64,000 nt of DNA from Candidatus Parendomicrobium reticulitermitis (GTDB lineage Bacteria; Elusimicrobiota; Endomicrobiia; Endomicrobiales; Endomicrobiaceae), in contig JAITTG010000022.1 in NCBI GenBank assembly GCA_031287095.1, positions 1 to 64,000 of the forward strand. Direction: 5' to 3'. The notes beneath the pieces are model-generated. The model worked only from the letters and a program-made list of their open reading frames with translations, ran no database searches and was not told where the DNA came from. The translations under genes and the position numbers were made by a program. Below, piece by piece: positions 36,467 to 44,373 of the stretch. Position 1 is the stretch's first letter. Every line of letters starts with the position of its first letter.

Positions 36467-36760
36467 CTAAAAATTCATTATGATTTTTAAAGATACTAAA
36501 GTGGTTTTACTTCTGTTTAATGATGGGACAATTTGATTTGAAATTAAAAATGATAAAGCGAGCGCAAATAAAAAAACCGCAGAAAAATGAATTCCAAGTA
36601 TTTCTTTAATAGTATTGATTTTTGTTTGTATTTGAAAACATATAGGGCATTCGCGCCCATTGCAATCATGGTTTGCTTCTACGATTATATAAGACGCAGA
36701 CAGAACAATGGAAACAATAAAAAAGCCCGCTAAAAACAATGACATTAAATTTTTTTTCAT
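36467..36760 (-). CDS. Small membrane protein with HDCxGxxCPIC motif
   Basis: 97 residues with two hydrophobic segments: an N-terminal signal or anchor, then ANHDCNGRECPICFQIQTKI, then a second helix VFLFALALSFLISN. The His and three Cys cluster looks like a metal site facing outward. I recall similar short proteins beside zinc transporters in other anaerobes, often mis-annotated as regulators. It is the first gene upstream of znuA on the same strand, and an 8-bp inverted repeat lies just before it. Confidence 0.7.
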   Translation of the reverse strand: MKKNLMSLFLAGFFIVSIVLSASYIIVEANHDCNGRECPICFQIQTKINTIKEILGIHFSAVFLFALALSFLISNQIVPSLNRSKTTLVSLKIIMNF

Positions 36761-36771
36761 TTGCCGATTAT

Positions 36772-36801
36772 ATTGATTTTAAATTTTATATTCAAATCAA
36801 T
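36772..36801. promoter_or_regulatory. Inverted repeat upstream of the zinc operon
   Basis: ATTGATTT (36772-36779) and AAATCAAT (36794-36801) are perfect 8-bp inverted arms around an AT-rich centre, starting 12 bp upstream of the first zinc-operon start codon. This is a candidate operator for a Zur-like repressor; no regulator gene for it is in the window. Confidence 0.4.
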
Positions 36802-36835
36802 CATGTTTCGCGTCAAATCATTTAAAAATAATGCC

Positions 36836-36976
36836 GAAAACAAAATAACGGCAACGGCTTTCTTGCAAGTTTCGCGAATTTCAGAAACACAAGGAACGCA
36901 AAACGACAAGGCAACGCAGTTGCCATTGCCGTTGTCTTTGTCGGTATCTCCTTTTGCGCAACTTGCGAGAAGCCTT
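36836..36976. repeat. Dispersed repeat family E, copy 2
   Basis: Shares AAAATAACGGCAACGGCTTT, GCAAGTTTCGCGAATTTCAG, TTGCCATTGCCGTTG and CTTGCGAGAAGCCT with 1599-1768. Its ends can pair to form a long hairpin. Confidence 0.7.
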
Positions 36977-36998
36977 TGTCTTTGCCGTTATATTTTTT

Positions 36999-37028
36999 TT
37001 GCCTTTTTCAAATTAAAATTGCTATAAT
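36999..37028 (+). promoter_or_regulatory. Promoter of gatC
   Basis: TTGCCT (36999-37004), 18-bp spacer, TATAAT (37023-37028) with an extended TG, very similar to the yggS promoter. Expected start near 37035. Confidence 0.75.
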
Positions 37029-37072
37029 CGCAACGCTTTCAATAGAATATATGAATAGATTTTTTAAATAAA

Positions 37073-37098
37073 CCCGCCTCATGCGAGACGGGCTTTTT
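37073..37098 (+). promoter_or_regulatory. Terminator-like hairpin in gatC leader
   Basis: CCCGCCTC and GAGACGGG pair with one mismatch and are followed by CTTTTT, about 17 nt before the start codon. Its position between promoter and AGAGGAG suggests attenuation. Confidence 0.5.
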
Positions 37099-37114
37099 AG
37101 CGTAAGAGGAGTTT

Positions 37115-37426
37115 ATGGAAAAAAGTTTTATGTCCAATGAAGAATTAAAAAATACGGCTTTTATGGCAAGACTTGATATAAAAGACGACAAAGAAAAAGA
37201 AAAATATCTTAAAGACCTTAATAATATGATGGCTTATATTGAAGTTTTGCAAGAGCCTGATATTTCCAATTTAAAACCCACTACCCATGTGACAAAACTT
37301 AGAAATGTTTGGAGAGACGATATTGTCAAACCTTGTCCGCAAGAAGTCCGCGAACAAATTCTTATCGCCGCGCCGGATAAAGAAGGCTCGTTTTTTAAAG
37401 TTAAGAAGGTTATAGAGGCTCAGTAG
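37115..37426 (+). CDS. gatC: Asp/Glu-tRNA amidotransferase subunit C
   Basis: 103-residue small subunit that stabilises GatA. Family landmarks are NTAFMARLDIKDDKEKEKYL, ILQ-like EVLQEPDISNLKPTTH and the WRDDIV segment. The start follows AGAGGAG. A 113-bp gap with a family C half-repeat separates it from corA, so gatC may be partly independent of gatAB. Confidence 0.93.
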   Translation: MEKSFMSNEELKNTAFMARLDIKDDKEKEKYLKDLNNMMAYIEVLQEPDISNLKPTTHVTKLRNVWRDDIVKPCPQEVREQILIAAPDKEGSFFKVKKVIEAQ

Positions 37427-37539
37427 CATTGCAGTGTTGTCGACGCGGACTTAACGACTTGACTTGACTCGCAATGATAATACAAAGCCTACAACAACAA
37501 TCTAAAAACCTGTAGCGGCGGACACAAAAGGAAGTATTT

Positions 37540-38532
37540 ATGATGAAGGCAATTTATTCGCTTAATGGCGAAATTCATACTGAATATGATATTTCTCAAA
37601 TTGAAAAAGTTTATCAACAAAAACCAAAACTTATTTGGATTGATATTTTTCTTGAAAATCACGAACTCACTTTTGAAGAAACGAAACTTCTCACCGAAAG
37701 TTTTAAATTTCACGAAATGTCTTTGGAGGATTGTCTTTTTCCGCAGTATTATCCGAAAATTGAAGAATTTGAAAATTATGTTTTCGGCGCTGTGCACGGC
37801 ATACAACTTAAACCCAATTATTTTCGCGAATTTGACGAGAGCGTCTATGAATTGAATTTTTTTGTCGGACAAGGCTTTATAGCCACAGTTCATATAGAAG
37901 AATTATTCTTTCTAGAATCTTTGTTTGAGAAAGCAAAATCCAGACCGCAAATTGAGTTTAAAAATCTTGAAATCGTTCTATACAGAATTTTTGATAAAGT
38001 CGCTTCAAGTTATGAATTTACTTTGGAAAAAATCGACGACAAATTAGAAGAATTAGAAGACGACATTTTAGAAGACCCCGAAACCGAAATTATGGAAGAG
38101 ATTTTAGATACAAAAAAAGTGATTTTTGCTATCAGAAAAACGGCTGAATCGCAGCAATTGGTCTACGCTTATTTTACAAGAGATATGAACGCGCTTATTT
38201 CAAAAGAATATTTTGTGTATTTCCGCGACATTCACACTCAATGCGCAGGTCTCAATCAAGCGATTACTATGCGAAGCCAAACCGTTATGGGATTGCTTGA
38301 AGTTTATATGTCGTCCGTCACCGTAAAACTTACGGAAGTGATGAAAGTTTTGACTATTATAGCCACAGTTTTACTTCCCGTCCTTATAATATCGGGCTAT
38401 TATGGTATGAATGTGAAATTCCCGGAATATGAATTTTTCGGCGAAAGCGGGACTTGGTATTTTGCCATTGCGCTTATGGCGGTTGTGATAGGAGCGCTGT
38501 TAGTATATTTTAAAAAGAAAAAGTGGTTTTAA
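37540..38532 (+). CDS. corA: CorA-type magnesium/cobalt transporter
   Basis: 330-residue pentameric divalent-cation channel. A long cytoplasmic N-terminal domain (first ~270 residues) with an acidic helix (LEELEDDILEDPETE) precedes two C-terminal helices with the selectivity motif YYGMNVKFPEYE and the basic tail FKKKKWF. The start follows AAAGGAAG. It is inserted between gatC and gatA and only three bases upstream of gatA, so the two are cotranscribed. Confidence 0.94.
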   Translation: MMKAIYSLNGEIHTEYDISQIEKVYQQKPKLIWIDIFLENHELTFEETKLLTESFKFHEMSLEDCLFPQYYPKIEEFENYVFGAVHGIQLKPNYFREFDESVYELNFFVGQGFIATVHIEELFFLESLFEKAKSRPQIEFKNLEIVLYRIFDKVASSYEFTLEKIDDKLEELEDDILEDPETEIMEEILDTKKVIFAIRKTAESQQLVYAYFTRDMNALISKEYFVYFRDIHTQCAGLNQAITMRSQTVMGLLEVYMSSVTVKLTEVMKVLTIIATVLLPVLIISGYYGMNVKFPEYEFFGESGTWYFAIALMAVVIGALLVYFKKKKWF

Positions 38533-38535
38533 ACT

Positions 38536-39981
38536 ATGGAAACAATAAATTTAACAATTGAAGAAATGCAAAAAGAATTTGCCAAAGGAGCGCTTACAAG
38601 CGTTGAAGCGGTCAAAAATTGCTATAAAAGAATTGACGCCGTTAATCCAAAAGTTAAATCTTTCCTACAAATCAGAAAGGAAAAGGCTTTAAAAGCCGCC
38701 GCTGAGTCCGATGCAAAAATCAAAGCAAAAACAGGCGGCGCTCTTGAAGGCGTGCCTATCGCTATAAAAGATAATTTTATGATTAAAGGCGAGATAATGT
38801 CGTCAGCCTCAAAATATCTTGAAAATTTTATTTCTCCTTATGATGCGGATGTGATAGAGAAATTAAAAAAAGCAGGCGCGGTTTTTTTGGGCAGAACTAA
38901 TATGGACGAGTTCGCTATGGGCGGCTCTACGGAAAATTCCGCTTATGCAAAAACTGCAAATCCGTGGGATTTAGAGCGCATACCGGGCGGCTCGTCAGGC
39001 GGCAGCGCGTCGGCGGTTGGTTCAAGAATGGCGCCTTGCGCTTTGGGGTCAGATACGGGCGGCTCTATAAGGCAGCCTGCCGGATTTTGCGGCGTTGTAG
39101 GATATAAACCTTCTTATGGACTTATCAGCAGATACGGTATTTGCGCCCTTGCATCTTCTTTTGACCAAGTTGGAACTTTTTCTCACACCGTAAAAGGGAC
39201 GGCAAAAATCGTCAGCGTAATATCCGGCAAAGATTACCGCGACCCTGTTTGCGAACCTAATGATTATATTGATTATACGGACGGGTTAGACAATGCTTCT
39301 TTAAAAAATATCGTTATAGGCGTCCCCAAACAATTGAACGAATATGAGACTGACGCGGCGATAGCGGACGCTTATAAAGACGCGCTTGAGCGCATTAAAA
39401 AGCAAGGCGCAAAAATTATAGAAGTAAATATCCCAGCTTATAAATATGTTCCCGCTCTTTATAAAGTTATTATGTGCGCCGAAGTGAGCGCAAATATCGC
39501 CACTTTTGACGGAATAAGATACGGATATCGTTCGCCAAACGGCATAAGTTTAAATGATGAATACGCAAAAAGCAGAGCGGAATCTTTAGGATATGAAGTT
39601 AAAAAGAGAATATTGTTTGGAACTTATGTTTTAGGCGCGAAAAATTATTATAGATGTTATCATCAAGCGCAAAGAGTGCGCACGCTTTTAATCAATCAAA
39701 TTGAGGAAGCGTATAAACAGTGCGATATGATTTTTACTCCTGCAAGTTTGCAAATGCCTGTAAAATTCGGCGAGAGTTTAAGAGAAGAAAGCGACATTTT
39801 TATTATGGCTGCAAATTTGGCGGGTCTTCCCGGAATTACAGTCCCTTGCGCTTTTTCGCCTAAAAATGCGCCGATAGGCGTTCACTTTTTGGCAAAAAGA
39901 TTGGACGACGCAAATCTATTTAAAGCCGCCGCCGCCTATGAAAAAGTAGCGGGATTTGATAACAGCAAATTACCAATGTAG
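38536..39981 (+). CDS. gatA: Asp/Glu-tRNA amidotransferase subunit A
   Basis: 481-residue amidase-signature enzyme that releases ammonia for transamidation. The catalytic Ser-cisSer-Lys triad sits in VPIAIKDNF (Lys), [14 protein letters not shown] and [15 protein letters not shown]. Intact and of normal length. Together with GatB and GatC it makes Asn-tRNA or Gln-tRNA, implying absence of one or both direct synthetases. Confidence 0.97.
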   Translation: METINLTIEEMQKEFAKGALTSVEAVKNCYKRIDAVNPKVKSFLQIRKEKALKAAAESDAKIKAKTGGALEGVPIAIKDNFMIKGEIMSSASKYLENFISPYDADVIEKLKKAGAVFLGRTNMDEFAMGGSTENSAYAKTANPWDLERIPGGSSGGSASAVGSRMAPCALGSDTGGSIRQPAGFCGVVGYKPSYGLISRYGICALASSFDQVGTFSHTVKGTAKIVSVISGKDYRDPVCEPNDYIDYTDGLDNASLKNIVIGVPKQLNEYETDAAIADAYKDALERIKKQGAKIIEVNIPAYKYVPALYKVIMCAEVSANIATFDGIRYGYRSPNGISLNDEYAKSRAESLGYEVKKRILFGTYVLGAKNYYRCYHQAQRVRTLLINQIEEAYKQCDMIFTPASLQMPVKFGESLREESDIFIMAANLAGLPGITVPCAFSPKNAPIGVHFLAKRLDDANLFKAAAAYEKVAGFDNSKLPM

Positions 39982-40006
39982 AGACGCGCGCTATATGCGC
40001 GTCTCA
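39981..40006. other. Palindrome between gatA and gatB
   Basis: GAGACGCGC and GCGCGTCTC form a 9-bp stem with a short loop right after the gatA stop. Similar GAGACGCGC motifs occur near 15022 and 36400, so this is a small dispersed palindrome family rather than a dedicated regulator. Confidence 0.5.
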
Positions 40007-40030
40007 TATAAATGCAAAAAGGATGCATCT

Positions 40031-41497
40031 ATGGATTTTGAAACAACAATCGGGCTTGAAGTTCACATGCAAATCAAAACTAAATCTAAAGTGTTTTGCG
40101 AATGTTCTACAGAATTTGGGGCTGAGCCTAATACTCATATTTGCGTTATCTGCACTTCTCAGCCGGGCGCTATACCGATTTTAAATAGAAAGGCTGTTGA
40201 GGCTGTCGTTAAGACCGGGCTTGCCCTTGGCTTTACTATCAATAAACAATGCACTTTCGCCCGTAAACAATATTTTTATCCCGATATTCCAAAAGATTAT
40301 CAAATCACTCAAAGCGAGCCGCCTCTTTGCTCCAAAGGAAAACTTGCAATTAAAATTGACGGACAAGAAAAAATTATCAATATAACAAGAATACATCTTG
40401 AAGAAGATGCGGGAAAACTCATCCACGAAATCGGAAGCAGAAAACTTGATTATTCTTTGCTTGATTTAAACAGAGCAAGCGTCGGTCTTATGGAGCTCGT
40501 AACAGAGCCTGAAATTAGTTCTGCCGACGAGGCTGTTGTTTTCTTAAATGAATTGCGCGATATAGTCCGCTATTTGGGCGCTTCTGACTGTTCTATGGAA
40601 GAAGGCAAAATGCGCTGCGATGTAAATGTGAGCGTACGCCCCAAAGGTCAAAAAGAGTTGGGCACAAGAGTTGAAATAAAAAATATGAACACAATATCTG
40701 GAATACACGCCGCTATTGTCTATGAGTCGCAAAGACAAATAGAAGTTCTCTCATCCGGCGGCAAACTCGTTCAGGAAACCCGTCTTTGGGAAGATGAGGA
40801 AGGAATAACAAAATCTATGCGCTCAAAAGAAGGCGCTTTGGATTATAGATATTTTCCAGAGCCGGATTTAGTTCCTTTTGATTTGACCGACGAATTTATA
40901 GAAAATTTACGCAAAGAATTGCCTGAACTTCCGAAAGTAAAAGAAGCAAGATTTATAAAAGAATACGGATTGTCAGAATATGACGCTCATTATTTAACTT
41001 CTTCAAGAGATATAGCAGACTATTACGAGCAAGCATTGGACGCAATTGCGTCATCCCAGAAGATTTCTGTCGGGAACGCGGCAAAACCCATAGCCAATTG
41101 GATTTCCACAGAACTAGGCGGAAAATTAAACGCTGATAACAAAGAGATTAAAGACTCCCCCGTATCAAGCGAGAATATAGCGGATTTAGTATCCCAGATT
41201 TTGGCGGGAACAATATCAGGCAAGATTGCAAAAACAGTTTTTGAAGAAATGTATAACACGGCAAAAGACCCGCAGACAATAATCAAAGAAAAAGGATTAG
41301 TTCAAATCTCAGACGAAAACGCTCTGTCTAAAATATGCGACGAAGCAATATCAGAAAGCGCAAAAGCCGTAACCGAATACAAATCAGGCAAAGAAAGAGC
41401 CATCGGGTCAATAGTAGGTTTAGTAATGAAAAAGTCCAAAGGACAAGCCAACCCCCAATTAGTCAACAAAATCCTCGCAGAAAAACTTAAATTTTAA
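40031..41497 (+). CDS. gatB: Asp/Glu-tRNA amidotransferase subunit B
   Basis: 488-residue subunit that binds the misacylated tRNA and activates the amide. The start at 40031 ([20 protein letters not shown]) matches homologues and follows AAGGATG; the longer frame reads back into gatA. Visible motifs are the zinc-site region [36 protein letters not shown] and the C-terminal YqeY-like domain. Intact. Confidence 0.97.
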   Translation: MDFETTIGLEVHMQIKTKSKVFCECSTEFGAEPNTHICVICTSQPGAIPILNRKAVEAVVKTGLALGFTINKQCTFARKQYFYPDIPKDYQITQSEPPLCSKGKLAIKIDGQEKIINITRIHLEEDAGKLIHEIGSRKLDYSLLDLNRASVGLMELVTEPEISSADEAVVFLNELRDIVRYLGASDCSMEEGKMRCDVNVSVRPKGQKELGTRVEIKNMNTISGIHAAIVYESQRQIEVLSSGGKLVQETRLWEDEEGITKSMRSKEGALDYRYFPEPDLVPFDLTDEFIENLRKELPELPKVKEARFIKEYGLSEYDAHYLTSSRDIADYYEQALDAIASSQKISVGNAAKPIANWISTELGGKLNADNKEIKDSPVSSENIADLVSQILAGTISGKIAKTVFEEMYNTAKDPQTIIKEKGLVQISDENALSKICDEAISESAKAVTEYKSGKERAIGSIVGLVMKKSKGQANPQLVNKILAEKLKF

Positions 41498-41595
41498 ATT
41501 CTCACTCCCGTTTCTTGCGCTAAACGAAAAAAAGGTTCAGAGCCGTTTTTTGAGACAATTATATCTATTTTTTGTTCTATGTCGGTTATTCTCAT
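41494..41595 (-). CDS. Possible 33-residue peptide convergent with gatB
   Basis: A 33-codon frame ([20 protein letters not shown]...) starts seven bases after GGAGCGG and ends overlapping the gatB stop codon. The good ribosome-binding site is the only support. It may be a truncated remnant of a larger gene; I do not recognise it. Confidence 0.3.
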   Translation of the reverse strand: MRITDIEQKIDIIVSKNGSEPFFRLAQETGVRI

Positions 41596-42078
41596 TTATT
41601 CCGCTCCTTTCAAACTGACAGGATAATACTAAAAAGGTCTTGAAAAGACAAACTGATTATCAAATCCTTTTTCCGCCTATCCTGTCATTCTGCGCGAAGT
41701 CGCAGAATCCATAAAATGCTGTTCTTCAATCTGCGTGAAAAAGGTTGTCATTCTGCGTCCTGCGGCTTTGCGCAGGGTCAACTCCGCCGCAGAATCTATA
41801 GGATAAAGTTCCCAAATGTCTCTGTCGGGAATCCACTTTTGCCGTTGCCTTTTTTACTTGGATTCCCGACAAAGACGCTCGGGAATGACGGCGAGAAAGG
41901 CAAAACCGTTCTGTTATTTATAGAAACTTCATCATTCCAAGCGTCCCCCAAATCCATCATTCCTGCGCATTTAATCATCTAAAATGCCTCCGAAATAAAA
42001 GGTGAAATATCATTTAAGGGGTGACGCCGAAAGGGAGTTAAATAATGTAGCATTTAGGCTCAAAGAAAGGGGGCTTAT
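41596..42078. other. Repeat-rich intergenic region before transposase remnant
   Basis: Contains a family D copy (41686-41801), a family B copy (41808-41891) and a family G block (41967-42033). Frames in this stretch are repeat-derived. Confidence 0.65.
41967..42033. repeat. IS-end-like repeat family G beside the transposase fragment
   Basis: GCATTTAATCATCTAAAATG followed by CTCCGAAATAAAA also occurs at 59603-59637, and the inverted motif ending GTGACGCCGAAAG (42001-42033) is the complement of the motif at 267-343 and 63161-63192. The transposase remnant starts 46 bp away. Confidence 0.6.
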
Positions 42079-42219
42079 ATGCAAAAAAGGCGGTTTAGAA
42101 TGCAATACTTACAACAAATCAAGAAAGATTACATCAGAGCAAGAAAAAAGGTAAAAGGGCAAATGTTGCAAGAGGCTATGAAAATATGCCAATTATCAAG
42201 CTTTTATGGAATCTCATAG
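42079..42219 (+). pseudogene. Transposase N-terminal fragment
   Basis: 46-codon frame with a strong AAAGGGGG and ATG. The basic helical sequence IKKDYIRARKKVKGQMLQEA followed by MKICQLS resembles the N-terminal helix-turn-helix of integrase-core transposases (ISNCY-like, from memory), where the text normally continues with RKYAIRLL. Here it ends abruptly with SFYGIS and a stop inside the convergent DUF2752 gene. It is therefore a truncated relic. Confidence 0.5.
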
Positions 42220-42542
42220 AAAATCAATCTAGTTAAATATACTGCAAAGAATAGAAACGATATTGCCAATAAAACGAATAAATAGATATTGTCTTTATCC
42301 GCTTTAAACATCAAAAATAAAAATGCAGGCGCTAATAAAAATAATGGATGATAATAAAAGGCTGTTCTAATATTTCCACAAATAAAACTAATCCATGCCC
42401 TTGACACGCCGCAGGTTGGACATGGAAAAGTGAAAATGCGTCTAATGGGGCAAGGAATTTCTAAAAAACTCAAAAATACAATATAGATAAAGCAAAACAA
42501 CAGACAGCATATAAACTGCCTGTTGTTTTTTAAATAAAACAT
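42204..42542 (-). CDS. DUF2752 membrane protein
   Basis: 112 residues, three hydrophobic helices and the DUF2752 signature CPIRRIFTFPCPTCGVSRAW (CPxCGxTR-like). Function unknown. It is four bases after the TM2 protein gene, a pairing seen in many genomes. Its 3' end overlaps the transposase fragment on the other strand. Confidence 0.85.
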   Translation of the reverse strand: MFYLKNNRQFICCLLFCFIYIVFLSFLEIPCPIRRIFTFPCPTCGVSRAWISFICGNIRTAFYYHPLFLLAPAFLFLMFKADKDNIYLFVLLAISFLFFAVYLTRLIFYEIP

Positions 42543-42546
42543 TGAA

Positions 42547-42897
42547 TTATTTGATATTTCTTATAGATGAGTCTATTTTCTGATAATTGTATTCTTTGGT
42601 TTTATCGGTAATTAAAAATAAATCAACAAGCCACCAAATACCGCATCCGCCTCCTGTAAGAAGTTTTGCCACTCCTATTCCGGTTTCACCTAACATAAAT
42701 CTATCAATTCCGAAATATCCAACGAGAATTGAAACGATTATTAGAGTTGTTGGGTCTTTTAATTCTGTTGCCATTACAAGATTAAGTTTCTTTTCATCTA
42801 ATTCCTCTAATTGTTCTCTTAAAATAATAACTTTGTCTCCCGTAAAAAATTTCTGATACTGCATTACATAATTGTTAATCCTGTCTTTTAAATCCAT
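42547..42897 (-). CDS. TM2-domain membrane protein
   Basis: 116 residues. A soluble N-terminal half with an acidic helix is followed by a TM2 domain: LIIVSILVGYFGIDRFMLGE, GIGVAKLLTGGGCGIWWLVD and the DRF motif typical of TM2. The start follows AAGGAG. Encoded with DUF2752 and downstream of a small lipoprotein and the candidate RNA leader, possibly as one transcript. Confidence 0.88.
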   Translation of the reverse strand: MDLKDRINNYVMQYQKFFTGDKVIILREQLEELDEKKLNLVMATELKDPTTLIIVSILVGYFGIDRFMLGETGIGVAKLLTGGGCGIWWLVDLFLITDKTKEYNYQKIDSSIRNIK

Positions 42898-42956
42898 TTT
42901 TATTTCTCCTTTGCGCTTATAGCCCGCTTGGCTGTATTTTCAGCGTAATTTTTGCA

Positions 42957-42987
42957 CGCCCGTTGAATTTTAATATTCGGCGGGCGT
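42957..42987 (-). terminator. Intercistronic hairpin upstream of the TM2 gene
   Basis: ACGCCCG/CGGGCGT arms with an inner GAAT/ATTC pair lie between the small lipoprotein frame and the TM2 gene on the minus strand. There is no T-run, so it may act in processing rather than termination. Confidence 0.4.
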
Positions 42988-43000
42988 CTGATTTGTTTTA

Positions 43001-43135
43001 CTACTTACTTGCATTTGTAAATTTAATCGTTTCTGCAGTAAATTGGTCTTTGACATTGTTGCCAAGACACATTGTGCAACCTATTACAAATACCACAAAT
43101 ACAAATACGAGAAATAGGCAACCCAAGATAATCAT
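43001..43135 (-). pseudogene. Small lipoprotein-like ORF, probably frameshifted at its start
   Basis: The frame reads MIILGCLFLVFVFVVFVIGC, then TMCLGNNVKDQFTAETIKF and NASK: a hydrophobic signal followed by IGC, a lipobox-like site, and a short polar tail, 44 residues. No ribosome-binding site precedes this ATG. A strong AAGGAG with an ATG lies 22 nt upstream (43157) but in another frame. Removing one G of GGG near 43152 would fuse that start to this frame (MKGSHILMIILG). Either a frameshift mutation, a sequence error, or start-coupled translation. Confidence 0.5.
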
Positions 43136-43200
43136 CAAAATATGGCTTCCCTTTCATTTTTTATCTCCTTTTTATACTGCTATTTATTTTATAGAGCAAC

Positions 43201-43237
43201 AAAAAAGCGGCTTTCCTTTTGACAAAGGATTGCCGCT
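43201..43237 (-). terminator. Second terminator downstream of candidate RNA
   Basis: On the minus strand AGCGGC..TCCTTT pairs with AAAGGA..GCCGCT around a short loop, followed by six Ts. It lies between the candidate RNA and the small lipoprotein start. Confidence 0.75.
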
Positions 43238-43243
43238 ATAAAT

Positions 43244-43405
43244 AAAAAACGGCGATTACTATGAGCCTTGTAAGATTCTCATAATAATCGCCGCTATTCC
43301 GCGCGTTTTCAAGGCGTGCGGAACAGGCGATTATTTTGGACTTACAAGGATTTTAAAGAGTTTTATCTTTAAAATAATCCATTCCCAAAGAATGGTTCCA
43401 AAATC
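43244..43405 (-). ncRNA. Candidate structured RNA or riboswitch-like leader
   Basis: On the minus strand a TATAAT at 43417-43412 would start transcription at the first base of a stem ATTTTGGA (43404-43397) with TCCAAAAT (43340-43333). This stem encloses CCATTC/GAATGG and a long TTTTAAAGA stem. Downstream, a terminator CGGCGATTATTATGAG/CTCATAGTAATCGCCG (43293-43278 with 43265-43250) ends in six Ts. Its left arm can instead pair over 10 bases with AATAATCGCC at 43335-43326, and its loop is complementary over 9 bases to 43349-43341. The terminator stem is perfect only on this strand, through a G-U pair. I recognise no known RNA class. Confidence 0.6.
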
Positions 43406-43411
43406 TATTAA

Positions 43412-43440
43412 ATTATACTGCTTGTATTTCATTTTTACAT
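43412..43440 (-). promoter_or_regulatory. Putative promoter of candidate RNA
   Basis: Minus-strand TATAAT (43417-43412) with a poor -35 (ATGTAA, 17 bp upstream). The predicted start falls on the first base of the outer stem of the candidate RNA. Confidence 0.45.
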
Positions 43441-43497
43441 CTTATTAGGGCGAACAATTGCTTGCCACAACAAAATCAAATTATATGAATGTCTATT

Positions 43498-43884
43498 TCA
43501 TATAACTTTGATAACCGTATCAACAAAAACTTTTGCTTCCGACATCAATTTATTGACTGTTTCAATGTCAGGCGTATATTGCATATCATAATCGCCTCTT
43601 TGTCTATATTCAAAGGCTTGCTCATAGGTATCAAAAAATTTATTGTCAAAAATTTTATCTTCATAAACAAACTTTTTATTAAACCAACTCATTAAAGCGG
43701 AATGTTTTGAAGTTCTAAAATCATATTTATACGCCAAAGCCAGCACAATGTAAAATATAGCATAATAAATTCTATTTAGGGCATTTTCAAAAGCAGAATT
43801 CTTTATATTAGTTTCTGCGTTGTTCAATGCTTTTTTTGATTTTTCAACGGCAAGTTTTATTATTTCGTCTTTAGGCGGCGGCAT
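43498..43884 (-). CDS. HEPN domain protein, toxin-type partner
   Basis: 128-residue all-helical HEPN protein (ALNRIYYAIFYIVLALAYKYDF typical). The RTSKH segment sits where the catalytic RxxxxxH of RNase HEPN toxins is expected, though the spacing is shorter than usual. It overlaps the end of an MNT nucleotidyltransferase gene by 14 bases. Such MNT-HEPN pairs act as toxin-antitoxin modules in which the nucleotidyltransferase modifies and neutralises the HEPN RNase. Activity here is not certain. Confidence 0.85.
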   Translation of the reverse strand: MPPPKDEIIKLAVEKSKKALNNAETNIKNSAFENALNRIYYAIFYIVLALAYKYDFRTSKHSALMSWFNKKFVYEDKIFDNKFFDTYEQAFEYRQRGDYDMQYTPDIETVNKLMSEAKVFVDTVIKVI

Positions 43885-44203
43885 AAAACACCCCTTTATT
43901 AACTACCTCGTCGTGAAAAAAATAATTGCGCTCTAATTCTTGCCTTGTCATAGGATGTAAGTCAAGAACCAAACCATCATCGTAATATTTATAATCTAAT
44001 TGAGATACTATACCCCAAATGATACTTCTCTTTTGTCTATCATCAGGATTAGCCTTAACGAGGACAACCACATCAACATCGCTGTCTTTTTGAGCATTGC
44101 CTTTCGCTTGCGAGCCAAATACATACAAACCCTCAAAATCATCAAGAGAAGTCTGTAATGATGTCCTCAATTCTTTGGCGAGTTCATTTACTATTTCTTT
44201 CAT
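43871..44203 (-). CDS. MNT-type nucleotidyltransferase, antitoxin-type partner
   Basis: 110 residues with the minimal nucleotidyltransferase motif LYVFGSQAKGNAQKDSDVDV and a following VLDLHP that supplies the third acidic residue. The ATG at 44203 follows GAGGCG; a TTG 12 nt upstream is less likely. It is the first gene of the MNT-HEPN pair. Confidence 0.88.
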   Translation of the reverse strand: MKEIVNELAKELRTSLQTSLDDFEGLYVFGSQAKGNAQKDSDVDVVVLVKANPDDRQKRSIIWGIVSQLDYKYYDDGLVLDLHPMTRQELERNYFFHDEVVNKGVFYAAA

Positions 44204-44373
44204 AATGCGCCTCAAGATTAATTCTATTATTTGGGACTGTTAGATTATCAGAATAGTATCAAAAAGACGGTTAAAAGACAAATAGATGTTCACTGACGGC
44301 AATGATATGCTTTATAGCGCAAAGTTTTTGTTCATACTGCGGACTTATACAAGATTTGAGATATATTCATCTT

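Noticed and set aside
41716..41982. 88-codon open frame
   Set aside because: It is composed of family D and B repeats, with typical repeat-derived peptides such as FPTKTLGNDG.
43201..43440. CRISPR array or tmRNA
   Set aside because: No regular direct repeats with spacers, no tRNA-like end and no cas genes; the stems differ from each other.
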